Shown one piece after another: positions 16,967-26,128 of a stretch of DNA of 48,399 nt. Under the pieces are notes generated by a model. The model did not search any database. It was not told where the DNA came from and saw only the letters and a list, made by a program, of their open reading frames with translations. Position 1 is the first letter of the stretch. Each line of letters starts with the position of its first letter. This DNA comes from Candidatus Zhuqueibacterota bacterium. GTDB lineage: Bacteria; Zhuqueibacterota; Zhuqueibacteria; Residuimicrobiales; Residuimicrobiaceae. The stretch lies in NCBI GenBank assembly GCA_963169875.1, contig CAUJEL010000004.1:1-48399 (forward strand), written 5' to 3'. The translations under genes were made by a program, and so were the position numbers.

Positions 16967-18226
16967 GTGCGCCGTTTTTCTTGTCTGCTCTTGATTGTAG
17001 TGGCTGCATGGTTGATGCAGTGTCATCGTCCAGCCGATCAGCGCACGGTTCTGACATTCTGGGCCATGGGGGCGGAAGGCGAAAATATTCACCCCTTGCT
17101 CCCCGCTTTTGCCGCGCAACATCCGGAAATCGACCTGCGCGTGCAAACCATTCCCTGGGGCGCCGCACACGATCTGCTCCTGACCGCCTTCGCCGGCGGC
17201 TCCCATCCGGACGTCTGCCAGCTCGGCAATACCTGGATCCCGGAATTCCAGGCCATCGGTGCCATCCAGTCCCTGCAGCCGTTTCTCGCGGACTCGTCGA
17301 TCCTGGCTGACGACTATTTCCCCGGGATCTGGGAGACCAACAAGCTGAATGGTCAGGTCTATGGCATTCCCTGGTATGTGGATACACGCCTGTTGTTCTA
17401 TCGCAACGATCTCCTCGCTGAAGCCGGTTACCCCCAACCTCTGGCAAATTGGGGTGAGTGGCTCGAGGCCAGCCGCCGCATCGTGGCCAGGCATCCAAAA
17501 TCCTACGCGCTTTTTCTCTCGACGATTTTTAATGATTGGCAGGTACCCGTCATACTTATTCTTCAGAATGGCGGACGGCTGCTGCGCGATAATGATTGTT
17601 ATGGCGCGTTTGATGAACCGGCGACGCTGGAAGCCCTTTCCTTTTACTGCGATTTTTTTCAGCAAAACCTCGCTGTGCGCAATATGAGCGAAGTCGCCAA
17701 CATTTTTCAGGGATTCAACGATGGTGTTTTCAGCATGATGATCACCGGGCCGTGGAATGTCAGCGAGATGCGTAAACGCATGCCCGAACTGCAAGGCCGG
17801 TGGACGACCGCGCCGCTGCCGCGTAAAATCAATGGCGCCTCCCTGGCGGGCGGATCCAGTCTGGTTATTTTTGCCGACACACCCCATGCCCGCGCAGCTT
17901 GGTCGTTCATCCAATACCTGTCGCAAACATCAACACAACAGCAATTTTTCCGCCTGACGCGCGATTTACCCGCTGTCAAGGCCGCCTGGCGTACGCCCGA
18001 AATCGAGACGGATGCGGAGATTCAGAATTTTTACCGCCAACTCGAAGATGTGCTGCCGACGCCCAAAATCGCCGAATGGGAACAGGTCGCCGTCAAACTG
18101 CAGGAATATCTCGAACAGGTTATTTTTCAGCGTCTGACGCTGCAAGAGGCTGTACAGCGCCTCAACCGGGACGTGGACCGCATTCTCGAAAAACGGCGCT
18201 GGATGGTGTCCAGGGGATTGCTATGA
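16967..18226 (+). CDS. ABC sugar transporter, extracellular solute-binding protein (family 1)
   Basis: A 419-residue binding protein of the maltose/multiple-sugar type. It begins with an export signal (MRRFSCLLLIVVAAWLMQCH). The cysteine may be lipidated, although LMQC is not a standard lipobox. The mature protein shows the usual features: LTFWAMG at the start, FAGGSHPDVCQLGNTWIPEF, YGIPWYVDTRLLFYRNDLL, and the MMITGPWN motif that often contacts the sugar. It delivers substrate to the two permeases that follow. The start is GTG with GAAGGGA upstream. Its stop overlaps the next gene's start (ATGA). The neighbouring GH1 enzyme suggests a beta-glucoside or short beta-glucan as cargo (inference). 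Confidence 0.9.
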   Translation: MRRFSCLLLIVVAAWLMQCHRPADQRTVLTFWAMGAEGENIHPLLPAFAAQHPEIDLRVQTIPWGAAHDLLLTAFAGGSHPDVCQLGNTWIPEFQAIGAIQSLQPFLADSSILADDYFPGIWETNKLNGQVYGIPWYVDTRLLFYRNDLLAEAGYPQPLANWGEWLEASRRIVARHPKSYALFLSTIFNDWQVPVILILQNGGRLLRDNDCYGAFDEPATLEALSFYCDFFQQNLAVRNMSEVANIFQGFNDGVFSMMITGPWNVSEMRKRMPELQGRWTTAPLPRKINGASLAGGSSLVIFADTPHARAAWSFIQYLSQTSTQQQFFRLTRDLPAVKAAWRTPEIETDAEIQNFYRQLEDVLPTPKIAEWEQVAVKLQEYLEQVIFQRLTLQEAVQRLNRDVDRILEKRRWMVSRGLL

Positions 18227-19107
18227 AGCATCGCAAAGCGCTCATACCCTATTTCTTCCTGATGCCGGCATTGATCACACTGCTGGTCTTTTTCTTCGTG
18301 CCGGTTGCCGCTTCCTTGCTCATGAGTTTCACCGATTTCGATATCTACGCCATCGGCCAACTGGCCCGGGCCCGATTCAATGGACTGGATAACTATTCGC
18401 GTCTGCTTTCCGATCCGCTGTTCTGGAAAGCGCTGCTGAATACAGCCTACTTTGTCTTTGCCGGCGGTCCCCTCACCATCCTCGTGGCGCTGATCACGGC
18501 CATCGGTCTCAACAGCCGCCGCTTGCGCCTGCGGCAATGGTTCCGTCTCGGTTACTTTATGCCCGTCATCACCTCTCTGGTGGCTGTGGCCGTGGTGTGG
18601 CGCTACCTCTACCATCCGCGCTTCGGACTCTTGAATTATCTGCTCTCTTTTCTTAACATCGGCAGCATCAACTGGCTCGGCGATCCGCAATGGGCCATGC
18701 CCGCCATCATCATCCTGGCGATCTGGAAAAACTTTGGCTATTATATGATGATTTATCTCGCCGGTCTCCAGACCATTCCCGATTATCTCTATGAGGCCGC
18801 GCGGCTGGACGGCGCCAACTGGTGGGGACAGTTCCGTCATGTGACTCTGCCGCAGCTGGCGCCAACCACTTTTTTCGTCACCCTGATGACCATCATCGGC
18901 TATTTTCAACTCTTTGCTGAACCCTATGTGATGACGCAAGGCGGTCCCATCAACAGCACCCTCAGCGTCGTCTTTTATCTCTATCAGCAGGGATTTCGCT
19001 GGTGGCAGATGGGATACGCCTCAGCCATCGCCTTCATGTTGTTCCTGATCATTTTCCTCCTCGCCATGGTGCAGGTATTTGCGCGTAAACAGCAGGAGGC
19101 CGCATGA
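18223..19107 (+). CDS. ABC sugar transporter permease, MalF/UgpA type
   Basis: A 294-residue inner-membrane protein. I start at ATG 18223, which overlaps the stop of the binding-protein gene by 4 bases; longer frames upstream are out-of-frame readings of that gene. Six membrane segments can be picked out, the first being FFLMPALITLLVFFFVPVAA. The EAA loop that docks the ATPase is YEAARLDGANWWGQFRHVTL. It pairs with the next permease (again an ATGA overlap). No ATP-binding subunit is encoded in the cluster, so a shared MsmK/UgpC-type ATPase elsewhere is expected. Confidence 0.9.
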   Translation: MKHRKALIPYFFLMPALITLLVFFFVPVAASLLMSFTDFDIYAIGQLARARFNGLDNYSRLLSDPLFWKALLNTAYFVFAGGPLTILVALITAIGLNSRRLRLRQWFRLGYFMPVITSLVAVAVVWRYLYHPRFGLLNYLLSFLNIGSINWLGDPQWAMPAIIILAIWKNFGYYMMIYLAGLQTIPDYLYEAARLDGANWWGQFRHVTLPQLAPTTFFVTLMTIIGYFQLFAEPYVMTQGGPINSTLSVVFYLYQQGFRWWQMGYASAIAFMLFLIIFLLAMVQVFARKQQEAA

Positions 19108-19979
19108 GCATTCCCCTGAGGGCCATGGCACAGGCGCAAAAGCCGCTGTTAAGGCGTCTGCGTAAGAGTGTGCCCGTCATCCTGCTGCATCTGGCCATGC
19201 TGTTCGGTCTCTTGCTGACGCTGCTGCCGTTCTGGTGGATGGTCATGGCTTCCTTCATGCCCAATGGCGAGGCGAGCACTTTCCCGCCACGTTTCTGGCC
19301 ATCGCAGTGGAGCCTGGGGCAGTATCAAACCCTGTATGAGCGCCTGCAAATCGGCCGCTTCTTCATGAACAGTCTGATTCTGGCAAGCGGTGTCACCCTG
19401 GTGAGTTTGCTGGTCAACTCCATGGCGGGTTACGCCTTTGCCAAGTTCGCATTCAGAGGCAAAAAAACCATATTTGCTTCGCTGCTCGCCAGCCTGGTGA
19501 TCCCGGGACAGGTCACCATGCTGCCGGTGTTTCTGCTGCTCAAGCACATGGGATTGTTGAACTCTTATTTCGGCATTATCATTCCGGGCATGGCGAGCAT
19601 TTTCGGCATTTTCCTCATCCGCCAATACCTGCAGGGGATACCGGACAGTCTCATCGAGGCGGCCCGGATCGACGGGGCCGGTGATTTCAAAATCTACTGG
19701 CGCATTGTGCTGCCGCTGGCCATGCCGATCCTGGTGACCCTGGCCTTGTTCACCTTCATGGGCACCTGGAATGATTTCCTGTGGCCGCTGATTGTCCTCA
19801 ACCGGCAGGATATGTATACCCTGCCGGTGGCCATCGCCAATCTGATGGGAGAGCATGCACCGGATCCGGAATTGATGATGGCGGGCGCAGTGGTGACCAT
19901 CTTGCCGATTCTGATCCTGTTCATGGCGTTGCAAAAATATTATATCCAGGGTATCCTCATGGGAGGCCTCAAGGAGTAA
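19104..19979 (+). CDS. ABC sugar transporter permease, MalG/UgpE type
   Basis: A 291-residue inner-membrane permease, partner of the preceding one. The first membrane helix (VILLHLAMLFGLLLTLLPFW) comes after a short basic N-terminus. The EAA loop is IEAARIDGAGDFKIYWRIVL, followed by the usual FMGTWNDFLWPLIVL stretch and the C-terminal YYIQGILMGGLKE that is typical of this subfamily. The start codon overlaps the upstream stop (ATGA). Confidence 0.92.
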   Translation: MSIPLRAMAQAQKPLLRRLRKSVPVILLHLAMLFGLLLTLLPFWWMVMASFMPNGEASTFPPRFWPSQWSLGQYQTLYERLQIGRFFMNSLILASGVTLVSLLVNSMAGYAFAKFAFRGKKTIFASLLASLVIPGQVTMLPVFLLLKHMGLLNSYFGIIIPGMASIFGIFLIRQYLQGIPDSLIEAARIDGAGDFKIYWRIVLPLAMPILVTLALFTFMGTWNDFLWPLIVLNRQDMYTLPVAIANLMGEHAPDPELMMAGAVVTILPILILFMALQKYYIQGILMGGLKE

Positions 19980-20092
19980 TAACCAGCGTCCAGAGATGGC
20001 CCATCTCAGTGATCACATATGGACGCATCGGGTTAAAAACCGATAAGGTTGATTCAAACATAAATTCGGTGTTAAAAATAAGGCGGGTGGAT

Positions 20093-21121
20093 GTGTTAAA
20101 TATACATGAAATCGCTGCCAAGGCCGGCGTCTCCATTGCGACGGTTTCCCGGGCATTAAATAACAGCGGTCCGGTCAGGGAGGAAACGCGGCAGCGGATT
20201 CTCCAGATAGCCCATGAATTTGATTATGTGCCCAATCCCATCGCGCGCTCGCTCTCGACGCAACATACCGACACGATTGGACTTATCCTGCCGGAAATGG
20301 TCGATGAATTTTTCATGGACATCATCCGCGGCATCGACGAAGAGGCTTATCGCACCAAACACTATGTCATGGTTTCCAGCTTTCATACCCAGCGCAACAT
20401 CGCTGAGATGCTGCTGGAGTTCATGAGCAGTGGCCGCGTCGATGGCGTCATCATCATGGTGCCGGAGGGGCAGATCGAATTGACCGGCACGTTACGCAAG
20501 AGCAAACGGCCGGTGGTTCTACTCAATCCCCCCGCCGGCGTTGACTCTTATACATGGTTCAAGATAAACAACCGTCAGGGTGCTTTTGCCATTGTCGATC
20601 ACTTGCTCAGTCACGGCTACCGCCGCCTGGGCATGCTCACCGGGCCGCATCGCAATTCCGATGCCGAGGAGCGCGCCGTGGGTTTTCGCGAAGCGCACCG
20701 GCTGCGCGGCCTGGAGGTGGAAGAGTCACTGGTCATATCGGGCGATTTCAGCGCCCGTTCCGGGTATTACGGCTTCATGCGTCTCATGAGCCTGATGGAA
20801 AAACCAGATGCAGTATTTGCCGCCAATGACATGATGGCCGTTGGCGCCTACCAGGCCGCCAGGAGCCTGAATCTGCGCATCCCACAGGATGTGGCTGTGG
20901 TGGGTTTTGACGATATTTTTCTCAGCCAACTGCTGACACCCCGTTTGACAACCGTGCATGTGCCCATCGTCGAGTTGGGCAGCAAGGCGGTGCGACACCT
21001 GATTCGCATGATCAATGGAGAAGTCGATACCTCGGTGCCCTACCATGAAGAGCTGGCCACCGGACTGGTGATCGGCGGATCCTGCGGCTGTGACATGTCC
21101 ACGGTGACAGCGCCGTTTTAA
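20093..21121 (+). CDS. LacI-family transcriptional regulator
   Basis: A 342-residue repressor. The N-terminal helix-turn-helix is LNIHEIAAKAGVSIATVSRA, followed by the hinge helix region (PNPIARSLSTQHT). A periplasmic-binding-protein-like sensor domain follows (DTIGLILPEM, VFAANDMMAVGA, VAVVGFDDI). I choose GTG 20093, which has AAGG with GGCGGG upstream; GTG 20087 is possible. It most likely binds the operator at 16927-16940 and controls its own operon, with release by a sugar. The 113-base gap before it may hold a weak internal promoter (TTGATT, then TAAAAA after 18 bases). The C-terminus ends with a Cys-rich GGSCGCDMST stretch. Confidence 0.9.
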   Translation: MLNIHEIAAKAGVSIATVSRALNNSGPVREETRQRILQIAHEFDYVPNPIARSLSTQHTDTIGLILPEMVDEFFMDIIRGIDEEAYRTKHYVMVSSFHTQRNIAEMLLEFMSSGRVDGVIIMVPEGQIELTGTLRKSKRPVVLLNPPAGVDSYTWFKINNRQGAFAIVDHLLSHGYRRLGMLTGPHRNSDAEERAVGFREAHRLRGLEVEESLVISGDFSARSGYYGFMRLMSLMEKPDAVFAANDMMAVGAYQAARSLNLRIPQDVAVVGFDDIFLSQLLTPRLTTVHVPIVELGSKAVRHLIRMINGEVDTSVPYHEELATGLVIGGSCGCDMSTVTAPF

Positions 21122-21134
21122 TCCGGGAAGCCAC

Positions 21135-21926
21135 ATGTCAGAATCCCCAAAAAGCTCGCTTGAAGAGAGCATAGTCGCTGCGCTCAGCGGTGACGACCTC
21201 CGCATTTTCCCCTTTCTGCCCTACCTGCTTCAAGATCTCTGGGAGATGGGTGCTGCCCCTGGCGATATCCTGCAACTGGTGCAAGGGAATTTTCCCGGCC
21301 GGCGCGGTTTGAAAATTCTTGATCTGGGCTGCGGCAAAGGCGCGGTGTCGATTCAACTGGCCGCGGCTCTGGACTGCTTCTGCCATGGCATCGACGCCAT
21401 GCCCGAATTTATCGACGAGGCGCACGCCAAAATGCAAGAGTACGGCATAAGTGGCCGCTGCCGTTTCGAATGTGGCGACATTCGCTCGCAGGTGGATGCC
21501 TGGTCGGATTTCGACATCATTGTTCTGGGCGCCATCGGACCGGTATTTGGCGATTTACAGCAAACGCTGACAACGCTGTCAGGTTGCTTCAATGAAAAGG
21601 GCGCCGTGATCGTTGATGATATCTATACAGCGGAGCAGGACGATGCAGTGGAAAGCGGCATAGGGGGTAAACCGGCGCTTCTCGATCACATCGATCGCGC
21701 CGGCATGGTTCTCGCCGATGAAATCGTGCGCAGCGGTGCCGAGGTCCCGGAACCGAACAGGGAGATGCTCACCCTGATCGAACATCGCGCCCGGGAACTC
21801 ATGAAGGCCCATCCACAACACGCCGGCCTGTTTGCGAATTATTTGACCAATCAGAGAGAAGAGACCGATCTCCTGGAACGGGTTCATAATACGACGATGC
21901 TCATCAAAAAGAGAACAATCCTATGA
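21135..21926 (+). CDS. SAM-dependent methyltransferase inside the sugar operon
   Basis: A 263-residue class I methyltransferase. The SAM loop is KILDLGCGKGAVSIQLA, followed by GIDAMPEFIDEA and the GDIRSQ acidic motif. The C-terminal third is mostly helical. The substrate is unknown. It lies 13 bases after the LacI gene and its stop overlaps the GH1 start by 4 bases (ATGA), so it is translated with the sugar genes. That placement is not typical of such operons and suggests either a modified sugar or a chance operon member. Confidence 0.85.
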   Translation: MSESPKSSLEESIVAALSGDDLRIFPFLPYLLQDLWEMGAAPGDILQLVQGNFPGRRGLKILDLGCGKGAVSIQLAAALDCFCHGIDAMPEFIDEAHAKMQEYGISGRCRFECGDIRSQVDAWSDFDIIVLGAIGPVFGDLQQTLTTLSGCFNEKGAVIVDDIYTAEQDDAVESGIGGKPALLDHIDRAGMVLADEIVRSGAEVPEPNREMLTLIEHRARELMKAHPQHAGLFANYLTNQREETDLLERVHNTTMLIKKRTIL

Positions 21927-23308
21927 CAATCCCATTTCCCGCGGAGTTTCTCTGGGGAGCGGCCACCGCGGCCTATCAGATCGAGGGCGGCGCCGCGGAA
22001 GACGGCAAGGGACCTTCCATCTGGGATGTCTTTTCCGCTCAACCCGGCAAAACCTGGCAAAATCAAACCGGCGCGACAGCCGCGGATCACTATCATCGCT
22101 GGCAGGAAGACATCGCCATCATGCAAAAGATAGGTCTGCGCGGATACCGCTTCTCGCTCTCCTGGCCGCGCATCCTGCCCCAGGGTACGGGCGCGGCCAA
22201 TCCTCGTGGCCTGGATTTCTATGACCGCGTCATCGATGCGCTGCTGACCGCCGGCGTCGAACCCTACGTCACCCTCTATCATTGGGATCTGCCCCATGCG
22301 TTGCATCTGCAGGGGGGATGGTTGAATGCGGCCAGTCCGGACTGGTTTGGCGAATACGCGCGTATTGCCGCAGAACGCTTTGGCGATCGCGTCCGCAACT
22401 GGATGACCTTCAATGAACCGCAAATTTTTATCCAGGCTGGCTATGTCACGGGCGTACACGCGCCGGGGCTCAAACTGCCCATGGCGGAAGTGCTGCGGGC
22501 AGCGCATCACGTCCTGCTGGCCCATGGTACAGCGGTGCAGAGCCTGCGCGCGCATTGCCGCACGATGCCGCGCATCGGCATGGCCTCCTGCGGCATTCCC
22601 GTATCGCCCGCCAGCGAAACAGCCGCGGACATCGAGGCGGCACGGCAATATATGTTCGCCAACCGCGCCTTTACCATGGAGAGCAACAGCTGGTGGCTCG
22701 ATCCCATCTTCAAAGGCGCTTATCCCGGTGACGGGTTGAAACTCTACGAAGGGCACCTGCCCCATTTCGAGGCGGAGGATTTCAAGCTGATCTCCCAAAC
22801 CCTTGATTTTTTCGCGATCAATTTCTATTTTGGGCCATCGATCCGCGCCGGTTCCGGGGGTATCCCGGAGCGGCTTGACTATCCCATGGGCTACCCGCAA
22901 ACCGGCTTTGCGGACTGGCCGATCACGCCGGAAGTGCTCTATTGGGGAACCCGCTTTTGCTACGAACGCTATGGATTGCCCATTTACATCACTGAGAACG
23001 GCTGCTCCAATCCCGATCGTATCAGTATGGACGGAAAGGTGCACGATCCGCAGCGGATTGATTTCATGCGCCGTTATCTGGCACAGCTGGGGCGCGCGGT
23101 GGCTGAGGGAGTGGATGTGCGCGGTTACTTTTATTGGAGCCTGCTCGATAACATCGAGTGGGCTGAGGGCGTCAAGGCCAGGTTTGGTTTGACTTTTGTG
23201 GATTTTCCTACGGGACAGCGTCTTCTCAAGGATTCCGCGCACTGGTACCGTCACTTCATCGCCAGTGGGGGGGACGTTGATGTAGAAGATGAGCACACAG
23301 GTGTATGA
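21923..23308 (+). CDS. GH1 beta-glucosidase
   Basis: It hydrolyses terminal beta-glucosyl (or related) residues from short sugars, probably in the cytoplasm because no signal peptide is present. The 461-residue length is normal. It begins FPAEFLWGAATAAYQIEGG, the family's N-terminal signature. The acid/base glutamate is in TFNEP (Glu165) and the nucleophile in YITENG (Glu358). It is the last gene of the LacI-controlled operon and gives the main clue that imported sugars are beta-glucosides. Confidence 0.95.
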   Translation: MTIPFPAEFLWGAATAAYQIEGGAAEDGKGPSIWDVFSAQPGKTWQNQTGATAADHYHRWQEDIAIMQKIGLRGYRFSLSWPRILPQGTGAANPRGLDFYDRVIDALLTAGVEPYVTLYHWDLPHALHLQGGWLNAASPDWFGEYARIAAERFGDRVRNWMTFNEPQIFIQAGYVTGVHAPGLKLPMAEVLRAAHHVLLAHGTAVQSLRAHCRTMPRIGMASCGIPVSPASETAADIEAARQYMFANRAFTMESNSWWLDPIFKGAYPGDGLKLYEGHLPHFEAEDFKLISQTLDFFAINFYFGPSIRAGSGGIPERLDYPMGYPQTGFADWPITPEVLYWGTRFCYERYGLPIYITENGCSNPDRISMDGKVHDPQRIDFMRRYLAQLGRAVAEGVDVRGYFYWSLLDNIEWAEGVKARFGLTFVDFPTGQRLLKDSAHWYRHFIASGGDVDVEDEHTGV

Positions 23309-23496
23309 CGGACAGGGACTGGCCTGCAGGGCAGGGTTCGTGCAAGCCAGTCTGTTATTGCACTGCAAACGGTTTCTGCAACGGTTGTACGCGACCGCTG
23401 ATTCTGCGACCGCTGCGGCTGATACCTGGGCGGTCATGGTGAGCGTCGATTATTCCGCGTGTCACGGTTATGCTCCTGCGACACACTGCGGACTTG

Positions 23497-24666
23497 TTAT
23501 TTCAAAGCCAGGTCTTTATCTTTGGCCATTTGCACAACCAGGGCTTGCATCTCCTTGTGTTGCTGCTCCAACCCGCTCAGCTTGTTGCGCAAAAAGAGGT
23601 TTTCTTCTCTGACTTTGGTTAATTCATCATCCATTTTCGCGATTTTATCCGTTTGCAGTCCGGTTCGCTTGATGAGCGCCTGCACCCCGGCAATGGTGAC
23701 GCCATCCATGCAGATGGTGTTGATGCCGAGACTGTCCTCGCCGCCGAGCTGAAAGGCCGCATGAAAATCCTGCGCCATGGGGCCGATGTATTTGATGGTT
23801 GCATCGCTGTTTTTATAATTCCATTTGCTGATGGGCAGGTTTTGTATTTTGCCGAGCAGCACTTCACCATCCAGCGACTCAAAGTTCTCTTTTATATTCC
23901 TGTCACAATAGTTATTCCAACCGCTGTGACCGCCGCGCATATAAACACCGAACATAGAATCGGAATAAGAGGTCCACAGCCGGTATCCGCCAATAAATCG
24001 CATGGTCAATTCATTATCCGTGGATGAGTACATTCTTGAAAAAGGCGTGTTGTCGCCGATAACCATGGATCCTTCACGTCCATTGGTGCTGCCGCCGGCG
24101 CCAAACGCCACTGAATGAGGACCTGTGGCCCAGGTGTCATAACCGATAGCAACGGTGTAATCGCTGGTTGCATGGCTATACGCGCCCAGAGCAAGCGCGC
24201 TTTGGCCGGTCGCATAAACTTGCCTGCCAATCGCAACTGAGTAGGCTGCGCTGGCCCGCGGCATATAGCCCATGGCGATGGAATATAAGGCGAGTCTGGG
24301 ATTGGCGGTTCCGTCATCATCCCACCAGTTAGTTTCAGCCACACCGGCTCTGAATGCAGCGGTGCGCGGATACCAGTGCATGCGGGCGCCGCTGCCGACG
24401 GCCAACACACTCCCGGAATTGATCTGCCCGGTTGCCAGCACGCCATTGTATCCGCCTACCTCAAGATGCGCGCGTGGATTTGTTTGAGCGATACCCACAT
24501 GGCCGTCGCCGTTAATTTTCAAGAGATTGGTCGGTGTGTTGTTGTAGACGTTGAAACTGCTGCTGGCCGCCGAGGTCGGCAGGGTGATGGCAGTTTCCTG
24601 GCCGAGCGCAGTGCCAAGCAAAAACATGACTAATAAGAAGCAGAACACTTTCGTAATATTACTCAT
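23497..24666 (-). CDS. Secreted surface protein: YadA-head-like repeats plus S74 chaperone domain
   Basis: A 389-residue exported protein. ATG 24666 is chosen because AGGAGG lies 6 bases upstream; a TTG at 24684 would include that RBS. After the signal peptide comes a trimer-type start (NLLKINGDGHVGI). A run of YadA-head-like repeats follows, with the A-x-x-S-V/L-A-I/L-G pattern (LYSIAMG, AYSVAIG, QSALALG, DYTVAIG, PHSVAFG). The C-terminus is an S74 endosialidase-chaperone-type domain (DRNIKENFESLDG, YIGPMAQDFHAAF, GVQALIKRT) and a coiled coil of about 45 residues. Such proteins usually form trimers and may self-cleave. It is related to the broken gene at 9560. Confidence 0.85.
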   Translation of the reverse strand: MSNITKVFCFLLVMFLLGTALGQETAITLPTSAASSSFNVYNNTPTNLLKINGDGHVGIAQTNPRAHLEVGGYNGVLATGQINSGSVLAVGSGARMHWYPRTAAFRAGVAETNWWDDDGTANPRLALYSIAMGYMPRASAAYSVAIGRQVYATGQSALALGAYSHATSDYTVAIGYDTWATGPHSVAFGAGGSTNGREGSMVIGDNTPFSRMYSSTDNELTMRFIGGYRLWTSYSDSMFGVYMRGGHSGWNNYCDRNIKENFESLDGEVLLGKIQNLPISKWNYKNSDATIKYIGPMAQDFHAAFQLGGEDSLGINTICMDGVTIAGVQALIKRTGLQTDKIAKMDDELTKVREENLFLRNKLSGLEQQHKEMQALVVQMAKDKDLALK

Positions 24667-25398
24667 CAGAGCCTCCTGACCCAAAGGATAATAATTCCGT
24701 ATTCTACGATGAACCGATAGAATTGTGTAGGGGAAAAAACGTTATGTGACTCGAGATGCTTTTCTGCTGCAGGCTGCCTGGAGGTTCAAGCTCTTATTGG
24801 ATGCTTTACCATTTAAACGAAGAATGATGTGGAATATTAAATTCGCAAACGATCAGCTCCCACTCGGGGATAGTTAAAATTCGGAATATTTTGCTGCTAA
24901 AGATTTACATCCGAATTTTCTGTTCAGTTTGGCGATTTTAGAATCAGGCGAGGAGCGGAAAGAGCGGGTGCATGATCCACCCCTGCGCGATCAAGAAATA
25001 GCCTTATTTACAAAATAGCCAATCAAGTTTTAAACAGCAAGAAAAATCTTGAAAATCGCATCGCCGGTCAGAGCGGGGTCGTTACGGCCGGGGTTCTGAA
25101 AATTGCACAAGCCGTGCACCGTTTTGATCACGGCGATGCTGTCAAAAATTCCTATCAACACACCCGCCGAAAAAAATCTTGCGTTTCCATGTTTCATTTA
25201 TTATTTTTATTATTCTGCAGCATTTCATCATCGCGGCGGGGTTGGTACCATCCAGGGAACCTTGAAAAAACAACGGTTTTTCCAAATCCACGCATCCTCG
25301 ACCCGGTTATTTCTGCAAAATCGGCGGCATAAATTGCGCACATTTTGGCGCCAATTACATAAGTGACGCGCGGTGATTTTACCTTGAGGCGGGACAAC
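24667..25398. other. Long non-coding gap
   Basis: About 730 bases between divergent genes. Short frames on both strands have no recognisable protein sense. No tRNA-like fold, terminator or clear promoter stands out. A degraded gene around 25020-25170 is conceivable but cannot be shown. Confidence 0.4.
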
Positions 25399-26106
25399 AT
25401 GGACGAAACTAATCAGCAAAAAGTGATCTCTTTTTATGATGACTTTGCCAACGAACAACTCAAAACCGGCATAAATGTTCGGCACCGGACCATATTTCAT
25501 CTCCTGAAAAAAGCAGGGTTAAGACGTCAGGATCAGGTGCTTGAAATCGGCTGCGGTGTCGGCACGTTGACCTATTTGATCGGGAAATATTGTTCCAGCG
25601 GCAAGGTCCTCGCCACCGATATCAGTCCGAAGAGTATTGAATGGGCCAAATCGCGGACGAAAAAATTTGCCCATGTCCACTATTTGGTCACGGATATGCA
25701 AGACTTTTCTTCGCCGGAAAAATTTGACTTCATCGTGCTCCCCGATGTGCTCGAGCATATTCCCTTGCAGGAACATGCCGCGCTGTTTGCGACCATTTCC
25801 CGGCACTGTCATGCGCATTCCATCATCGCCATCAATATCCCGGATCCGTATCTGCTGCAATGGTATCACCGGCACGAGCCCGAGAAACTGCAAATCATCG
25901 ATCAGCCGCTGTATACCAATATTCTTCTACCCGCCATATATGCCAATGGCTTTTTTCTCGCACATTTGCAGCGCTATTCCTTGCATACCACTGAACCCGA
26001 TTATCAGTGGCTGCTGCTGAAACCCCAGTTGGAATGGACCATCCTCCACCCAAAAAATAAATGGCGCCAGAAATGGCAATCACTCCGGGCACGGATTTAC
26101 GGCTGA
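25399..26106 (+). CDS. Class I SAM-dependent methyltransferase
   Basis: A 235-residue methyltransferase starting at ATG 25399, after GAGGCGGG. SAM motifs are VLEIGCGVGTLTYLIG and VLATDISPKSIEWA, with the catalytic-domain phrase FIVLPDVLEHI. It resembles methyltransferases that act on sugars or lipids and is 22 bases before a glycosyltransferase, so the pair may modify a glycan or glycolipid (inference). Confidence 0.85.
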   Translation: MDETNQQKVISFYDDFANEQLKTGINVRHRTIFHLLKKAGLRRQDQVLEIGCGVGTLTYLIGKYCSSGKVLATDISPKSIEWAKSRTKKFAHVHYLVTDMQDFSSPEKFDFIVLPDVLEHIPLQEHAALFATISRHCHAHSIIAINIPDPYLLQWYHRHEPEKLQIIDQPLYTNILLPAIYANGFFLAHLQRYSLHTTEPDYQWLLLKPQLEWTILHPKNKWRQKWQSLRARIYG

Positions 26107-26128
26107 TCCACTTGTATCGAACAACCCT

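Noticed and set aside
23364-23375. Second LacI operator (tgcaaacggttt) after the GH1 gene
   Set aside because: Shares the TG-AAACGGTT core with the main operator, but the right half does not match and its place downstream of the operon has no clear use.
25103-25366. 87-codon frame upstream of the methyltransferase gene
   Set aside because: No family sense and overlaps the RBS region of the next gene.
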